Below are positions 1 through 10,445 of a stretch of 64,000 nucleotides of DNA, piece by piece (the first letter of the stretch is position 1; each line of letters starts with the position of its first letter). Source of the stretch: Anolis sagrei (lineage: Eukaryota; Chordata; Lepidosauria; Squamata; Anolidae). A program made the translations under genes and the position numbers. Where the stretch lies: positions 168,938,822-169,002,821 of the forward strand of contig NC_090025.1 of the NCBI RefSeq assembly GCF_037176765.1, given 5' to 3'. The notes under the pieces are model-generated. The model had not been told where the DNA came from and did not search any database. It saw nothing but the letters and a program-made list of their open reading frames with translations.

Positions 1-289
1 AACCGTATTTCTTTGAGTGTCAATCTGTGAAATTCGCACAACCCGCCCGTCCTCCCCACTTGTCATGCCTCTAACCTGGCTGCTGTTTAGCGCCGGGGAA
101 CTACCGGTCAAGCCACATTTGGCGGCATATATACTGGGGGGGCGGGGGATGGGCGGGGCTTACATATATTCTTAAAATAATCATTTAAAAATTGATTTAA
201 TTTGATAGAATGTTCCGGATTGCTGCGCAGGCGCACAGGAAAACCCATAGGTGCGAATTTCACAGATTGACACTCAAAGAAATACGGTT
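1..289. mobile_element. Non-autonomous DNA element with 39-bp perfect inverted ends
   Basis: Bases 1-39 are the exact reverse complement of 251-289. The interior has a G/C-box-like stretch near 150-160, a TATA-like ATATATA and an AT-rich part. The repeat probably runs past the left window edge, because on the right the sequence continues into TTACAGGTAAGC, which may belong to the terminal repeat. That right edge contains a consensus 5' splice site (CAG|GTAAGC, junction after 293). The element sits in the last intron of RTCB, about 45 bp before the final exon. There is no coding capacity. The family is not identified. Confidence 0.75.
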
Positions 290-335
290 ACAGGTAAGCA
301 ACCTATATTTCTCTTTTATGTGTTGTTTCTTCTAG

Positions 336-443
<108 letters not shown>

Positions 444-773
444 AAAAGCCATTCACGAAAAGTGGCCGGCACTGTCCTTACCCAAGCCTCATGCTACCCA
501 GGATGCCTGTCAGTTATGCTTCCATCTGGCTGAAGAGTGTAGATTGACAGACTGTTTCCTACAATCTTTGGGAGAAAAGTGTATCTAGATTTTGGGTGGA
601 GGTGTTACACAAAAGGATAAGCCAAGACATGTTGGCCTGGTTAATTTATGGAGTGATCTCTGAAACAGATTGAATCTTTTTAGAAGATCTAAAACACTTT
701 TGGAGGCTGCTCTTTCTACTTGAATATTAACGGATAGCCCTTAGTCTTTCAGAAGGCTTAGTATAATGTAGAT

Positions 774-886
774 CAGGCATGGGCCAACTTAAGCGGCTGA
801 GGGGGAAAAGGAAAGGGCTTAAGGCTGTTAGGAATTATGGAGTTGAAGTCCAAAACACCTGGAGGGGCCAAGTTTGCCCATGCCTG
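774..886. mobile_element. hAT-type MITE inside the RTCB 3' UTR
   Basis: The ends are CAGGCATGGGC and GCCCATGCCTG. The flanks are an exact 8-bp target-site duplication, ATGTAGAT (766-773 and 887-894), as expected for hAT transposition. The right half carries the repeated module 'gttgaagtccaaaacacct'. Related pieces lie at 31086, 32499, 47779, 63152 and 63833. Confidence 0.9.
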
Positions 887-1061
887 ATGTAGATCGAGTA
901 CAGATTCTTCAGTTCTGACTTGATTGTCTTTGGTTCTGTCTAACAATAATTGTTCCCCTCTCCTAAAGACCTCACTCTGTAATATATATCACATACTGAA
1001 CCTGGCTTTTGATAGATGCTTTGTACAGTCTATAGGACATTCTTTGTGTACAGTGAGCTGA

Positions 1062-1067
1062 AATAAA
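1062..1067 (+). terminator. RTCB: RTCB poly(A) signal
   Basis: Canonical AATAAA about 620 bp after the stop codon, with GT-rich sequence upstream and a T/C-rich stretch downstream. Confidence 0.7.
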
Positions 1068-1256
1068 ACCCAATTGAAGCTACTTCTCTGTCTGACTGCA
1101 GTTCCATTGTAAATGTCCATGACCAAAATGTTCTCATATTAAGGGAGGAAGGGGAAAAATGTAAAAGTTGCAGCAAACTCTGTGTCCACCTCATACCCAG
1201 TGATATCCATGTTTAAAGCTCTGGTAGCATTTTTTCCCATACAACTAAGTGCTTCC

Positions 1257-1592
1257 TAGAGGGGGCCCCCTGGTGGCACAGTGGATTAAACCGCTGAGCT
1301 GCTGAACTTGCCAACTGAAAGGTTGGCAGCTGAAATCCAGGGAGCAAGGTGAGTTACCGCTGTTAGCCCCAGCTTCTTCCAACCTAGCAGTTTGAAAACA
1401 TGCAAATGTGAGTACATCAATAGGCATTGCTTCAGCGGGAATGTAACGGCACTCCATGCAGTCATGCTGGCCACATGACCTAGGAGGTGTCTACGGACAA
1501 CAAGGGCTCTTCGGCTTAGAAATTGAGATGAGCACCAGCCTCCAGAGTTGGACATGACTAGACTTAATGTCAGGGGAAACCTTTACGTTTAC
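1257..1592 (+). mobile_element. Sauria-type (ACA) tRNA-derived SINE
   Basis: The tRNA-related head (CCCCTGGTGGCACAGTGG, then a B-box-like region) is followed by the conserved body (CTCCATGCAGTCATGC, CCACATGACC) and a tail ending near TTTACGTTT. It is flanked by an exact 12-bp duplication CTAAGTGCTTCC at 1245-1256 and 1593-1604. Short ORFs here are SINE sequence. Confidence 0.95.
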
Positions 1593-1883
1593 CTAAGTGC
1601 TTCCCAGAAGAGACACAACTTCTCTGTTGATATCCCTCATAACTAGCCATGCTGGAGAGAACAGATACTTCGTCTTTCAGCGGTTGCTTGAGCATGAACG
1701 CCTTCTCTCCTAATGCTGTAGGCATCTGAACAATAATTAAATCTACCAAAATATAATAGCATCAGATAAATTAGTGTAATTTTTACTCTTTGTTTAGAGT
1801 AATCGCCATCGGAAAAGTACAAGGCTTTGAGTTTTGAAAACATTCTTCCCTCTCATTTGGTAACAATAGTGGTTGCTTTATAA

Positions 1884-2243
1884 CAGGGGTCCACAAACTT
1901 TTTAAACGGGGCCAGGTCACAGTCCCTCAAACTGTTGGCGGGCCAAATTATAATTAGAAAAAAACATGAATTAATTTCTATGCGCACTGCAAATACCTTA
2001 TTTGTAGTGCAAAAATAATTTAAAAACAATACAATAATTAAAATTAAGAACAATTTTAACAAATGTAAACTTATTAGTATTTCAATGGAAAGTGTGGGTC
2101 TGCTTTTGGCTGATGAGATAGGATTTTTGTTGTTATTGTGTGCTTTCAAGTAGTTTCATACTTAGGTTGACCCAGAGCGAGGGCCGGGTAAATGACCTTG
2201 GAGGGCCACATCCGGCCCCCGGGCCTTAGTTTGAGGACCCCTG
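1884..2243. mobile_element. hAT (Charlie-like) non-autonomous element
   Basis: The ends are CAGGGGTCCACAAACTT and a right end finishing GAGGACCCCTG. The target-site duplication CTTTATAA is exact and 8 bp long (1876-1883 and 2244-2251). The AT-rich interior has no transposase frame. Confidence 0.92.
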
Positions 2244-2251
2244 CTTTATAA

Positions 2252-3176
2252 GCTGTGGATAATTTGACATTGGCCAAATCTCTTGTTTCGCTTTACTCAA
2301 AATCTAGAAGTGGCTTTCCAAAATAGCAGTCTAGGAATTTCTAAATAAATGGAAAATGCAGAAGGTCATTTTAAAGTGTCATTATTTATCTTATCCCTTG
2401 GGGAGAGATGGTGGGTTAAAAAGTTTTATTTTATTATTATTATTATTATTATTATTATCATTATCATTGTTTACTTTGATCATTTAAAGGGATTTTTAAA
2501 ATGTGTATATAGAAAATAAGTAAGATTTTGCTTGAATCCTGCTGTGATCCTTTCTTCAAGGAAATTCCACCATTAACTTTGTAATTTTCTTGTTCTTTTC
2601 TCTCACTAATGTGCAGCTGCAGTCCTCCATTCACATTGCTGGGAGTGATCCCTGTTAAATTCAGAGAGGTTTTCCTTTGCTTAGATGTAAATATAATTTC
2701 ACAGCTAGTGGCTTGCTTTTTCTTGTAAGCCGTGTATCAAACTATGGTCAGTAGGGGGCAGCTAGATAAAGCTAAAGAAACACCTGGTAAAGAATGAAAC
2801 CTGGGCCTTTTTTATTCTGTGTTCTGGCTGAGATTGTTCAGCCAATGCTTGCTGATGTCAGCAGTGGTTTGGAATTAACTTAAAAGAGCTAATAAAATGG
2901 TATGTTGCTGAAACACAGGCCAAAACAACAACAAAATGATTTATACAGGCTATATAAAACTTATCCTTCAGGCATTTAACATGACTCATGCGTGAGCTGA
3001 ATTGCCCCACCTGCAATGTTAGCTTAATACCACTGTCTGGAGTGTTGATCACATTCTCTGTCTCATATCTCTACCTATCTATTCTGAAGGCAAAATCTGT
3101 GAAATCTTCCCTCCTGATAGCTGTTGTAGGGGGTTCTATTCTAGGCTCAAATGAGTGAACCTTTGTTTATTGGATC
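2252..3176. other. Intergenic, no gene seen
   Basis: It holds a TTA/ATT microsatellite (2425-2469) and otherwise AT-rich unique-looking sequence. No open frame is supported by a domain or a family resemblance. Confidence 0.5.
2425..2469. repeat. (ATT)n microsatellite
   Basis: About ten tandem ATT units with a decayed ATC end. Confidence 0.9.
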
Positions 3177-3179
3177 TTA

Positions 3180-3663
3180 GGCCCAATCTACACTACCACA
3201 TGGAGCCCCCAGTGGCACAGCTGTTTAAGCCATTGAGTTGCTGAACTTGCTGACTGAAAGGTCAGCGGTTCAACTCTGGGAAGCAAGGTGAGCTCCCACT
3301 GTTAGGCCCAGCTTCTGCCAACCTAGCATTTTGAAAACATGCAAAGGTGAATAGATCAATAGGTACTGCTCCGGCAGGAAGGTAACAGTGCTCCATGCGG
3401 TCATGCCAGCCACATGACCTTGGAGGCTTCTACGGACAGTGCCGGCTCTTTGACTTAGAAATGGAGATGAGCACCACCCCCCAGAGTTGGACATGACTAG
3501 ATTTAATGTCAAGAGAAAACCTTTACTTTTACCATATAATGCAGTTTCAGAATGGTTTGACTGCATTGAATTGTATTATGTGGCAGTGTAGACTCATAAA
3601 ATCCAGTTCAATGCGGTTAAAGTGCATTCTGAAACTGCATTATATGGCAGTGTAGATGGGACC
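3180..3663. mobile_element. Harbinger-like MITE split by a SINE
   Basis: The inverted ends GGCCCAATCTACACTACC and GGCAGTGTAGATGGGACC are flanked by TTA on both sides (3177-3179 and 3664-3666), the 3-bp target typical of PIF/Harbinger elements. The inner inverted repeat includes ATAATGCAGTTTCAGAAT and its complement. A Sauria-type SINE interrupts it near 3202-3530, with ACCACAT/ACCATAT as an imperfect duplication. Confidence 0.75.
3202..3530 (+). mobile_element. Sauria-type SINE inside a MITE
   Basis: It has the same head, body and tail as the copy at 1257. It splits the Harbinger-like MITE, so it is younger than that MITE. Confidence 0.88.
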
Positions 3664-3832
3664 TTAGTTGAGCATTCTCTCTCCAGCTGTGTTGGACTAT
3701 AACTTCCACAATCCCTTAGCCAGTGGTTGCTGAGAATGATTCAATATAGTATCACTAATACCTAAAAAGTGGATTTTGTATGTATGGTTGTGAATCTGTT
3801 TTGTTACTGGGGAAAACTAAATGTGGGTGAAG
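3202..3832. repeat. Segmental duplication, copy A (partner 10446-11074)
   Basis: The SINE, the right part of the MITE and about 170 bp of non-repeat sequence after it are present again in the same order at 10446-11074. By eye there are about 11 differences over the roughly 170 bp of flanking unique sequence. Because SINE, MITE junction and unique flank all match, one duplication explains this better than independent insertions. Confidence 0.85.
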
Positions 3833-5610
3833 TATGAGTTTTTCAATGCATTTTCTCAATTATGGAGTTTTGTTTCCAATAAGTACAAAATCTATCTGAA
3901 CTGGAACTGAAAAAATGTGCTGTGGATATGTGTTTTTTGTCAACCTCTTTACCAAAATCTGATACATATTGATAGTTTTGATCTGTACATAATCAACCAT
4001 GTGCTACCACCTATAATCCATTTTTCATTTTGGGTGGATTAGGTATCTTTTGGAAACAAACCCCACAAATGTACAACTTTCTTTGGAGACCAGCTATCTT
4101 GAGCAGTACACTTTTTACCAAAATCTTCTCTGGTTTGAGCATGCTTTCTATTTCTTTCCTCTCTGCACATCAGAGTACCCAGTAGTGATTAATTATATCC
4201 TGTCTTTCTCCCAAAACTGTCTCTCTACATGCATAGATGCTTGTCTTAACAGTATACTCTTGTACAGTGCTGTCTTTACAACGCAGTGCCCTGCTAATGG
4301 CTGCATCTAGCATCAAATTGTTGACAGAAATATGATCGCTGCAAAACAAGAGAGAAAGACTATGTTGGAAAACCATAACTTTTTCTGAAGCATCAACATA
4401 TCTTTGTAACATAGTCTTTTGTGAAAAAGAAAAGATGACAGCAACGACAAAAAGCCAAATGAATACTTAAGAATTTTCAGCACCAACAAAAGTGTCTGCT
4501 GAAAAAAGAAAAAAAGTTATTGGTTCAACTTGAAACCTGGATGATTTTAGTAGAATGAGAAGATACAGTATGGTATTCTTTGCAAGTCTTGTATCCAAGT
4601 TTTGTTGATTAATACATAGATTAAGTAAATTTGGATTGGACAGACATGGTTGTGGTTCCAGAATTCTATCAGGGAACCCAACGCCCACAAATCAAAGTTG
4701 GAAACAAACTACAAGTCAGGCAGAGGAGGAAGGAGATATAAAATTGTAGGCTTAAAACCAAACCCTACAAGAAATTGGGTTGCTATATACTATATAACGG
4801 TCTAATGGCTGTAACTTCTGTTGTTGGCCTTAATGAGGAGGTCCTGTTGTGTCAAGATGTCCTTACCAGCTTGGGCCTAGCTGCTTCGTCCCTCCATGAC
4901 ATGATATGAAGAGGGGGAGGTTGGGAAGATGGATGAGAGCATATTGTAGATAAGACCATCTGGTCTTGTGGGAAACCAACACTTTAGGATGACCACTGTG
5001 GGAATAGAATATAGCCAGTAGAGGGGGGTGAAATTGGGGAATGATATACATGGAGTGTTCAGCGGGAAACCTTTAGAACTGTCTTTTTTTATGGTTGTGG
5101 TAAGACAGAATAAACCTGTTTCTAAATATTGTTCTTTGTGAGCTTGACTTTCATTTCAAGAGCTTCCAGAATCTGACACTGGTGTACCTTGTATTCAATC
5201 CTGTACTTAAAGAAGAATTTTCTTGCCAATGCCTGTGGATAATGTCAAGTTTGTATTGTGTAAAGTTGGAAGGGAAATAATTCTGTTGTGTCTACTGTGT
5301 GCCTATCCACTTTCTTCCATACCGAAAGATCACTTGTCCCTTAGCTGGTGGTCTTGCTCTCTAGTCAGTGAGAGGTATGCATTCTTTTAGCCTTCCTTGG
5401 CAAAGGCAGATGTGGCATACCTTTGTTCTTTTACAATACAAACATGCTTAACTGGCTCATTGCTCACTTCAAAGCAAAATAGCCTTCCTCAACGTGTGTG
5501 AACATGCGGCTAAACTTTCTCTGGTAGAAAATTTCTGTTGCCGAGAAGAAACCGAGGTTGTCATTGGAACTTGAATTTTTGTCATTTTTCCAGTAGCAGA
5601 TTACTGTATG
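3833..5610. other. Intergenic, no gene or repeat recognised
   Basis: AT-rich sequence with only short frames that lack codon bias, domains or splice context. No RNA gene was seen. Confidence 0.45.
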
Positions 5611-5613
5611 TGC

Positions 5614-5700
5614 CTAAATTTATTTATTTATTTATTTACATTTGTACCCAGCCTTTCTCCAACTCAGAGGTAATTCAAGGCAGCTAAAGTTGCTGTCATT
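5614..5700 (-). mobile_element. L2-like LINE 3' end fragment
   Basis: A (TTTA)n run is followed by TACCCAGCCTTTCTCCAAC, the antisense of the 'agaaggctgggta' tail shared by reptile L2-type elements. It is short and decayed. Confidence 0.6.
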
Positions 5701-6616
5701 GTTTGGATAAGTTTAAAACTTGTGTAAAACTTAATTGGTCAAGGCGTAGTTTCAGTGTGGCAAAGATAAGTCTCAATGGATGCTCAGGTAAAAGAATCCT
5801 GCAATGATCCAGGTACAATTGGACTGTGAATCCCAGTAGCCAACATATTCATTGGTAAGGAATCCTGGGAATGATTGATAAACTGAAGCAATATGGGCAA
5901 TTTTGCAATGCCTTTGTAATGCCTTTAATTTCAAGTCTGTCTCCTAAGCATCCCCTCTACTGAATATCTTACCATGCCAAGATAAAACTTGAGAACATTA
6001 TAGGCTGAAAGTATGAAAATGAGACCAGGTTATCTTCAGGAAGGAAGCACCTGCCTATTTACTCCCATGCTAAAGGTGGCTGTATTCATCTGCTGCTTTC
6101 CCCCTTTTCTAAAGCAAAGAGCCACCTATCTCCCAATCTCTTTTTCTCCTATAACTTCAGGAAATCCCTGATATCAGTGTTGGATGAAACATTTCTGTGG
6201 CCCATGCAATGTCCTGTGAAATGTGCTGGTTTACATGCAAAGAAACAAGACTGATTCCCACTGCCACCCCCTCTGTAAAAGACAAATATAAGTTGCATAT
6301 ATATTTTTATTATATGTTTTGCCACCCACAAACCATGTCCTTCACTCTTCCTAGTGTGGAACATAACAGTGATAATTTTGAATGTTATAATTGCCATTTT
6401 GCAATCTGCCACTAATCATTATAAAGGATTATAGTAAGCACACAAACGGCTGCTTATGGTTTATAGTGTGCAGGAACAGTGTGTGATGTTTGCCTTAAAA
6501 CTCAGAGACCATAATAACTGTCGGGCAAAACTCTTTTCATCCTAAGTAGAATCCCTTTTAGACACAGGAAGAGAGAGAGATTGCTCAGCCGCCTTGTAAT
6601 CCATCAATCCACAGGC
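5701..6616. other. Intergenic, no gene seen
   Basis: No recognisable gene or repeat. Overlapping short frames at 6149-6415 on both strands look like chance. Confidence 0.4.
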
Positions 6617-6748
6617 CATTCTTTGCCTGCTTTGCTTGCTAGGATGACCCTTTGAGCATCACCTCAAAATCAGAAATTCATCTTCAAAAAAGGAAGGCAA
6701 AATGCTCAAAGGGTTGTCCTAGCTGGCAAAGCAGCACAGGCTGAATGG
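6617..6748. repeat. Imperfect hairpin, about 45-bp arms
   Basis: The arm near 6617-6660 and the arm near 6702-6748 pair over CCATTC...GCTTTGC..GCTAGGA..ACCCTTTGAGCAT with a few mismatches, leaving a loop of about 40 nt. It could be a small MITE remnant or a pre-miRNA-like fold. The window alone does not decide. Confidence 0.6.
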
Positions 6749-6885
6749 GTCTGTAGAGGAGTTTTGAGTTCAGGTTGAAATTTATTGATTATCAGTTATC
6801 TAGCCATTGTTTGGTTTGAATGCTTGGCTGTGATTTATTTTTATTTAGTTGTTATATCCTATGATATGGGAGCTGTGAGCAGCAT

Positions 6886-7530
6886 ACAAGCATTTATTTA
6901 CAGTGTCAAAAGCAAATAGAGGGTACAATTATAATGTATTTTTAAAAAAACACAGTTGAAAACTTGACATTATACTAGATTTCTTTTGACCAGAAGCTGA
7001 CCACTTGGAGTGCCTCTGGTGTTGCTGTAAGAAGGTCCTCCGTTGTGCATGTGGCAAGGCACAGACTGCATGGTAGTAAGTGGCCTGTGGTTTGCTCTTC
7101 TCCATATTCACATGTCATGGACTCCACTTTTTAGCCCCATTTCTGAGTATTGACTCTGCATCTCATGGTGCCAGAGTACAGTGTTCAGCACCTTCCAAGT
7201 TACCTAGTCTTCTGTGTGGCCGAGGGGCGGGGAGAGGGAGTTTCTCATCCAGTATCAGCCACTGATTGAGGTTCCGGGTTTTAACCTGCCACTTTTGGAC
7301 TCTCGCTTACTGAGATGTTTCTACAAATATCTCTGTACATCTTAGAAAGCTGTTTCTTGATTTAAGGCATTGGCATGCTGCATGATATCCAAAGAGAGGA
7401 TGGGCCAGAGATGTCAATGCCTTGGTCCTTCCCAATGGATGTCAGGTGGTGCAATGCTGGCTAAACAATATAATTTATCCAGTGGTGTAGGGCATAGACA
7501 TCCTGTGGCATGTCTCATTACATTACAAGT
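6886..7530 (-). mobile_element. LINE 3' fragment (C-terminal CCHC type), copy 1
   Basis: On the minus strand this matches the plus-strand element at 8517-9172 along its length. It encodes the end of a reverse-transcriptase ORF, with a zinc-knuckle-like motif near MTCEYGEEQTTGHLL, followed by a short UTR and an A/T tail. It is decayed. The exact LINE clade is not determined. Confidence 0.7.
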
Positions 7531-7979
7531 AAAATAAATTTATGCCATTTAAAATTTAAAACAATAAAAATTATTCCAACTGACTAAAAATATAGATTAA
7601 ACAATTTAAGACATTAAAACAGATTTAAAAGGTGGAAAGACGCACATGCACATTTCAGAATAAATCAGTCAAGCCCAGAAGCTTTAATAAAAGTCATGTC
7701 TTTTCTTGACACCAGAACGGAGTGCCAAAATGGGGTCCAAAGGGGAGAACCTTACACAACAAAGACGCCACAGATGAGAAATCTCCCTTTTAAATCTGCA
7801 TACTGATCTACCCCTTGTTTGTCCCTGTATTCTTCCTATGTATTTATTTTTAATTTTGCTCATTTCTTTTCAGTGGAGGTAAGTGCAAAACTGGAAGATC
7901 ACAAATTAATGCCCCTCTTTCCATATATCTAAGGACCCAACTACACTGCCATATAATGCAATTTAACTTCATTGAATTA
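7531..7979. other. Intergenic, no gene seen
   Basis: AT-rich. It ends with a fragment (ACTACACTGCCATATAATGC, near 7950) of the Harbinger-like MITE family. Confidence 0.4.
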
Positions 7980-8271
7980 GAATCATAGAATCATAGAATC
8001 AAAGAGTTGGAAGAGACCTCATGGGCCATCCAGTCCAACCCCCTGCCAAGAAGCAGGAATATTGCATTTAAATCACTCCTGACAAATGGCCATCCAGCCT
8101 CTGCTTAAAAGCTTCCAAAGAAGGAGCCTCCACCACACTCCAGGGCAGAGAGTTCCACTGCTGAACGGCTCTCACAGTCAGGAAGTTCTTCCTAATGTTC
8201 AGATGGAATCTCCTCTCCTAATGTTCAGATGGAATCTCCTCTCTTGTAGTTTGAAGCCATTGTTCCGCGTC
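7980..8271 (-). mobile_element. CR1 LINE 3' end
   Basis: It begins with AATCATAGAATCATAGAATC, the antisense of the ATTCTATGATT repeats that end CR1 elements. The conserved 'gagttggaagagacctc' and 'ccagtccaaccccctgcca' blocks follow. The element is 5'-truncated and lies on the minus strand. Confidence 0.9.
8191..8242. repeat. Perfect 26-bp tandem duplication in CR1
   Basis: Two adjacent identical 26-bp units start CCTAATGTTCAGATGG. Other CR1 copies carry one, so this looks like a recent slippage event. Confidence 0.85.
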
Positions 8272-8469
8272 CCAGTTTTACTCTCCTCCATTCCCCATCT
8301 CTTCTTTAAGTCTAAGGCCCATTTACACTGCCATATATTGCAAATTCAGAATGCAGATTATCTGCATTGAACTAGATCATGAGTCTACAATGCTATATAA
8401 TGCATAATGGCAGTGTAAATGGGCCTTAGACTTAAAGAAGAGATGGGGAATGGAGGAGAGTAAAACTGG
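8272..8469. repeat. 62-bp-arm perfect palindrome with a 74-bp spacer
   Basis: Bases 8272-8333 and 8408-8469 are exact reverse complements. The inner 20 bp of each arm plus the spacer form a MITE-like unit (GGCCCATTTACACTGCCA ends). The outer 40 bp or so of each arm (AGTTTTACTCTCCTCC... on the left) have no reason to be mirrored if the MITE had simply inserted. See findings. Confidence 0.95.
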
Positions 8470-8516
8470 ATGGATTTCCAACTTTATTCTCCCACCATTT
8501 TACTGTGGTTAATTAA

Positions 8517-9172
8517 TTAGACATGCCACATTATCACAGCATGTCTACGCCCTACACTACTGGAGAAATTGTACTGTTTAGCTAGTACTGCACCACCTGA
8601 CATCTACCGGGAAGTAGCAGCCAATATTGAAAGGACCAAGGCAGTGACCTCTCCGGGCCACCCCCTGTTTAAATATCAGCCAGCAGGCCAATGCCTTAAA
8701 TCAAGAAATAGTTTTCTGGGATCTACAGAGATACTCATAGGAACACCTCAGCAAGCAAGAGCCCAAAAGGGGCAGGCAAAAACCTGGAACCTCAAGCCAT
8801 GGTTGATATCAAATGAGAGACTCCCTCCGGGCGTACAGAAAACTGGGCGACTTGGAAGGCACTGAACAGATTGTGCTCTGGCATGATGAGAAACAGAGCC
8901 AATCTTAAGAAATAGGGCCACAAAGTGGATTACTTGACATGCGAGTGTGGAGAAGAGCAAACCACAGGCCACCTACTACAATGCAACCTAAGCCCTGCCA
9001 TATGCACAATGGAGGACGTCCTTATAGCAACACCAGAGACACTCCAAGTGGCCAGCTTCTGGTCAAAGGACATTTAATATAATGCCAAGTTTTTAAACTT
9101 TGTGTTTTTTTAAAAAGTACATTTCAAGTGTACCCTTGGTTTGCTTCTGATATGATAAATAAATAAATACCG
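8517..9172 (+). mobile_element. LINE 3' fragment (C-terminal CCHC type), copy 2
   Basis: The plus strand encodes a decayed C-terminal ORF end with TCECGEEQTTGHLLQC (two Cys, His, Cys) followed by SPAICTMEDV and a stop. An A/T-rich 3' tail ends in (AAATA)n near 9158-9172. With the copy at 6886-7530 it forms a large inverted repeat about 1 kb apart. A third fragment meets the right window edge at 63979. Confidence 0.75.
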
Positions 9173-9976
9173 TGCTACTGCGGTGTAAAATTAAAAACCT
9201 ACTTAGCATTAACTTAAGTGTCATAAACATCCCCCTTTTTGCCATACATGTAATTAACATTTTTACAAAGTTGTTTAGTGTAAACGTCTTTTCCCATCTC
9301 TGATTTCATTCTTGTAGCAGCAGAAGTAAATGTGTAACAGTGGGAGACAATGACCAACGGTACATCAGAGCCACTGTGAAATCTGGAAGTCAGGTAAATG
9401 GGCAAATGTCAAAGAAGCAATAAATTGGGAAGTTTAAAAGCCCTTGATCAAAGATCAGAGCAAAAATAACACTGATCCTATTATGGCATGAACTGGATTA
9501 GAATAATTTCCCATTGTTTTGTGGTTTCAGAAGACGTCAAATGAAGTGAAGTTAGAACCAAAGCATATGTGTTTTGAAAACACACATCCCTCCATGGCGC
9601 TCTCATTAATAGTTATCAGGCTAGAAATAGACTAGATCTTTATCAAGAAGCACATGGGCTTTCTTCCTTTGGTTTTAAAAAAGGACTTTCATCGTCATGC
9701 TTCAGGCAGACACTGGAAGTATCTGATAATATTTAGAGCAGCAACAATAACAGCACACATCCCTCCATGGCGATGTTAGGAAAGTATTAGGAAATACTTT
9801 ACAGGAACAAATCATTTTTCCTTGCAGAAAAAAAATGTATTTTTGTACTTATTTTGAGAAAAGGATGCTCCTGTTAGTTAAGTTTACAGATAAAATAAAT
9901 GATAAAAACATGAAATTTGGCACAGTAAACTTCAAGACGAGTAAGGCTTGTCTTCTACTGAGAACATTGTTATAAC
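9173..9976. other. Intergenic, no gene seen
   Basis: It contains a 19-bp exact direct repeat, CACACATCCCTCCATGGCG, at 9581-9599 and 9754-9772, which is too long for chance. Otherwise featureless. Confidence 0.45.
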
Positions 9977-9982
9977 AGTATG

Positions 9983-10305
9983 GGTCCCCTGGTGGCACAG
10001 TGGGTTAAACCACTGAGCTGCTGAACTTGCTGACTGAAACGTTGGTGGTTTGAATCCAGGGAGCAGGGTGAGCTCCCACTGTTAGGCCCAGCTTCTGCCA
10101 ACCTAGCAGTTAGAAAACATGCAACTGTGAGTAGAACACTAGGTACTGTGGGAAAGTCACAGCGTTCCATGCAGTCATGCCAGCCACATGACCTTGGAGG
10201 CATCTCCGGACAACACCAGCTCTTTGGCTTCGAAATTGAGATAAGCATCAACCCACAGAGTCAGACATGACTAGACTTAATGTCGGGAAAATGTTTACCT
10301 TTATT
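9983..10305 (+). mobile_element. Sauria-type SINE
   Basis: Head GTCCCCTGGTGGCACAGTGG, the full conserved body and a TTTACCTTT tail, flanked by AGTATG (9977-9982 and 10306-10311). Confidence 0.92.
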
Positions 10306-10386
10306 AGTATGAAAAATTAGTCTTTTGACAAAAGCCACATTTTCTGGCTTCCAGTAAACTGATCCCCCTAATTGAATCCGTTCCTC

Positions 10387-10430
<44 letters not shown>
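10228..10430. repeat. Direct repeat left of duplication copy B
   Basis: SINE tail plus unique sequence (TCTTTTGACAAAAGCCACAT) plus an (ATT)n run. The same order recurs at 11076-11239, so copy B (10446-11074) is bracketed by about 160-200 bp direct repeats. Confidence 0.8.
10386..10430. repeat. (ATT)n microsatellite
   Basis: About fourteen ATT units. The counterpart in the right-hand direct repeat is at 11198-11239. Confidence 0.9.
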
Positions 10431-10432
<2 letters not shown>

Positions 10433-10445
10433 ACCATGAACTAGT

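Larger units (their letters stand above)
444..1085 (+). other. RTCB: RTCB 3' UTR
   Basis: Non-coding sequence follows the RTCB stop and carries a canonical AATAAA at 1062-1067, so cleavage is expected near 1080-1090. A hAT MITE (774-886) lies inside it and would be transcribed as part of the mRNA. Confidence 0.75.

Noticed and set aside
291-335. Use of GTAAGC at 294 as the donor for the last RTCB exon
   Set aside because: The intron would be only 42 bp, below the normal vertebrate minimum.
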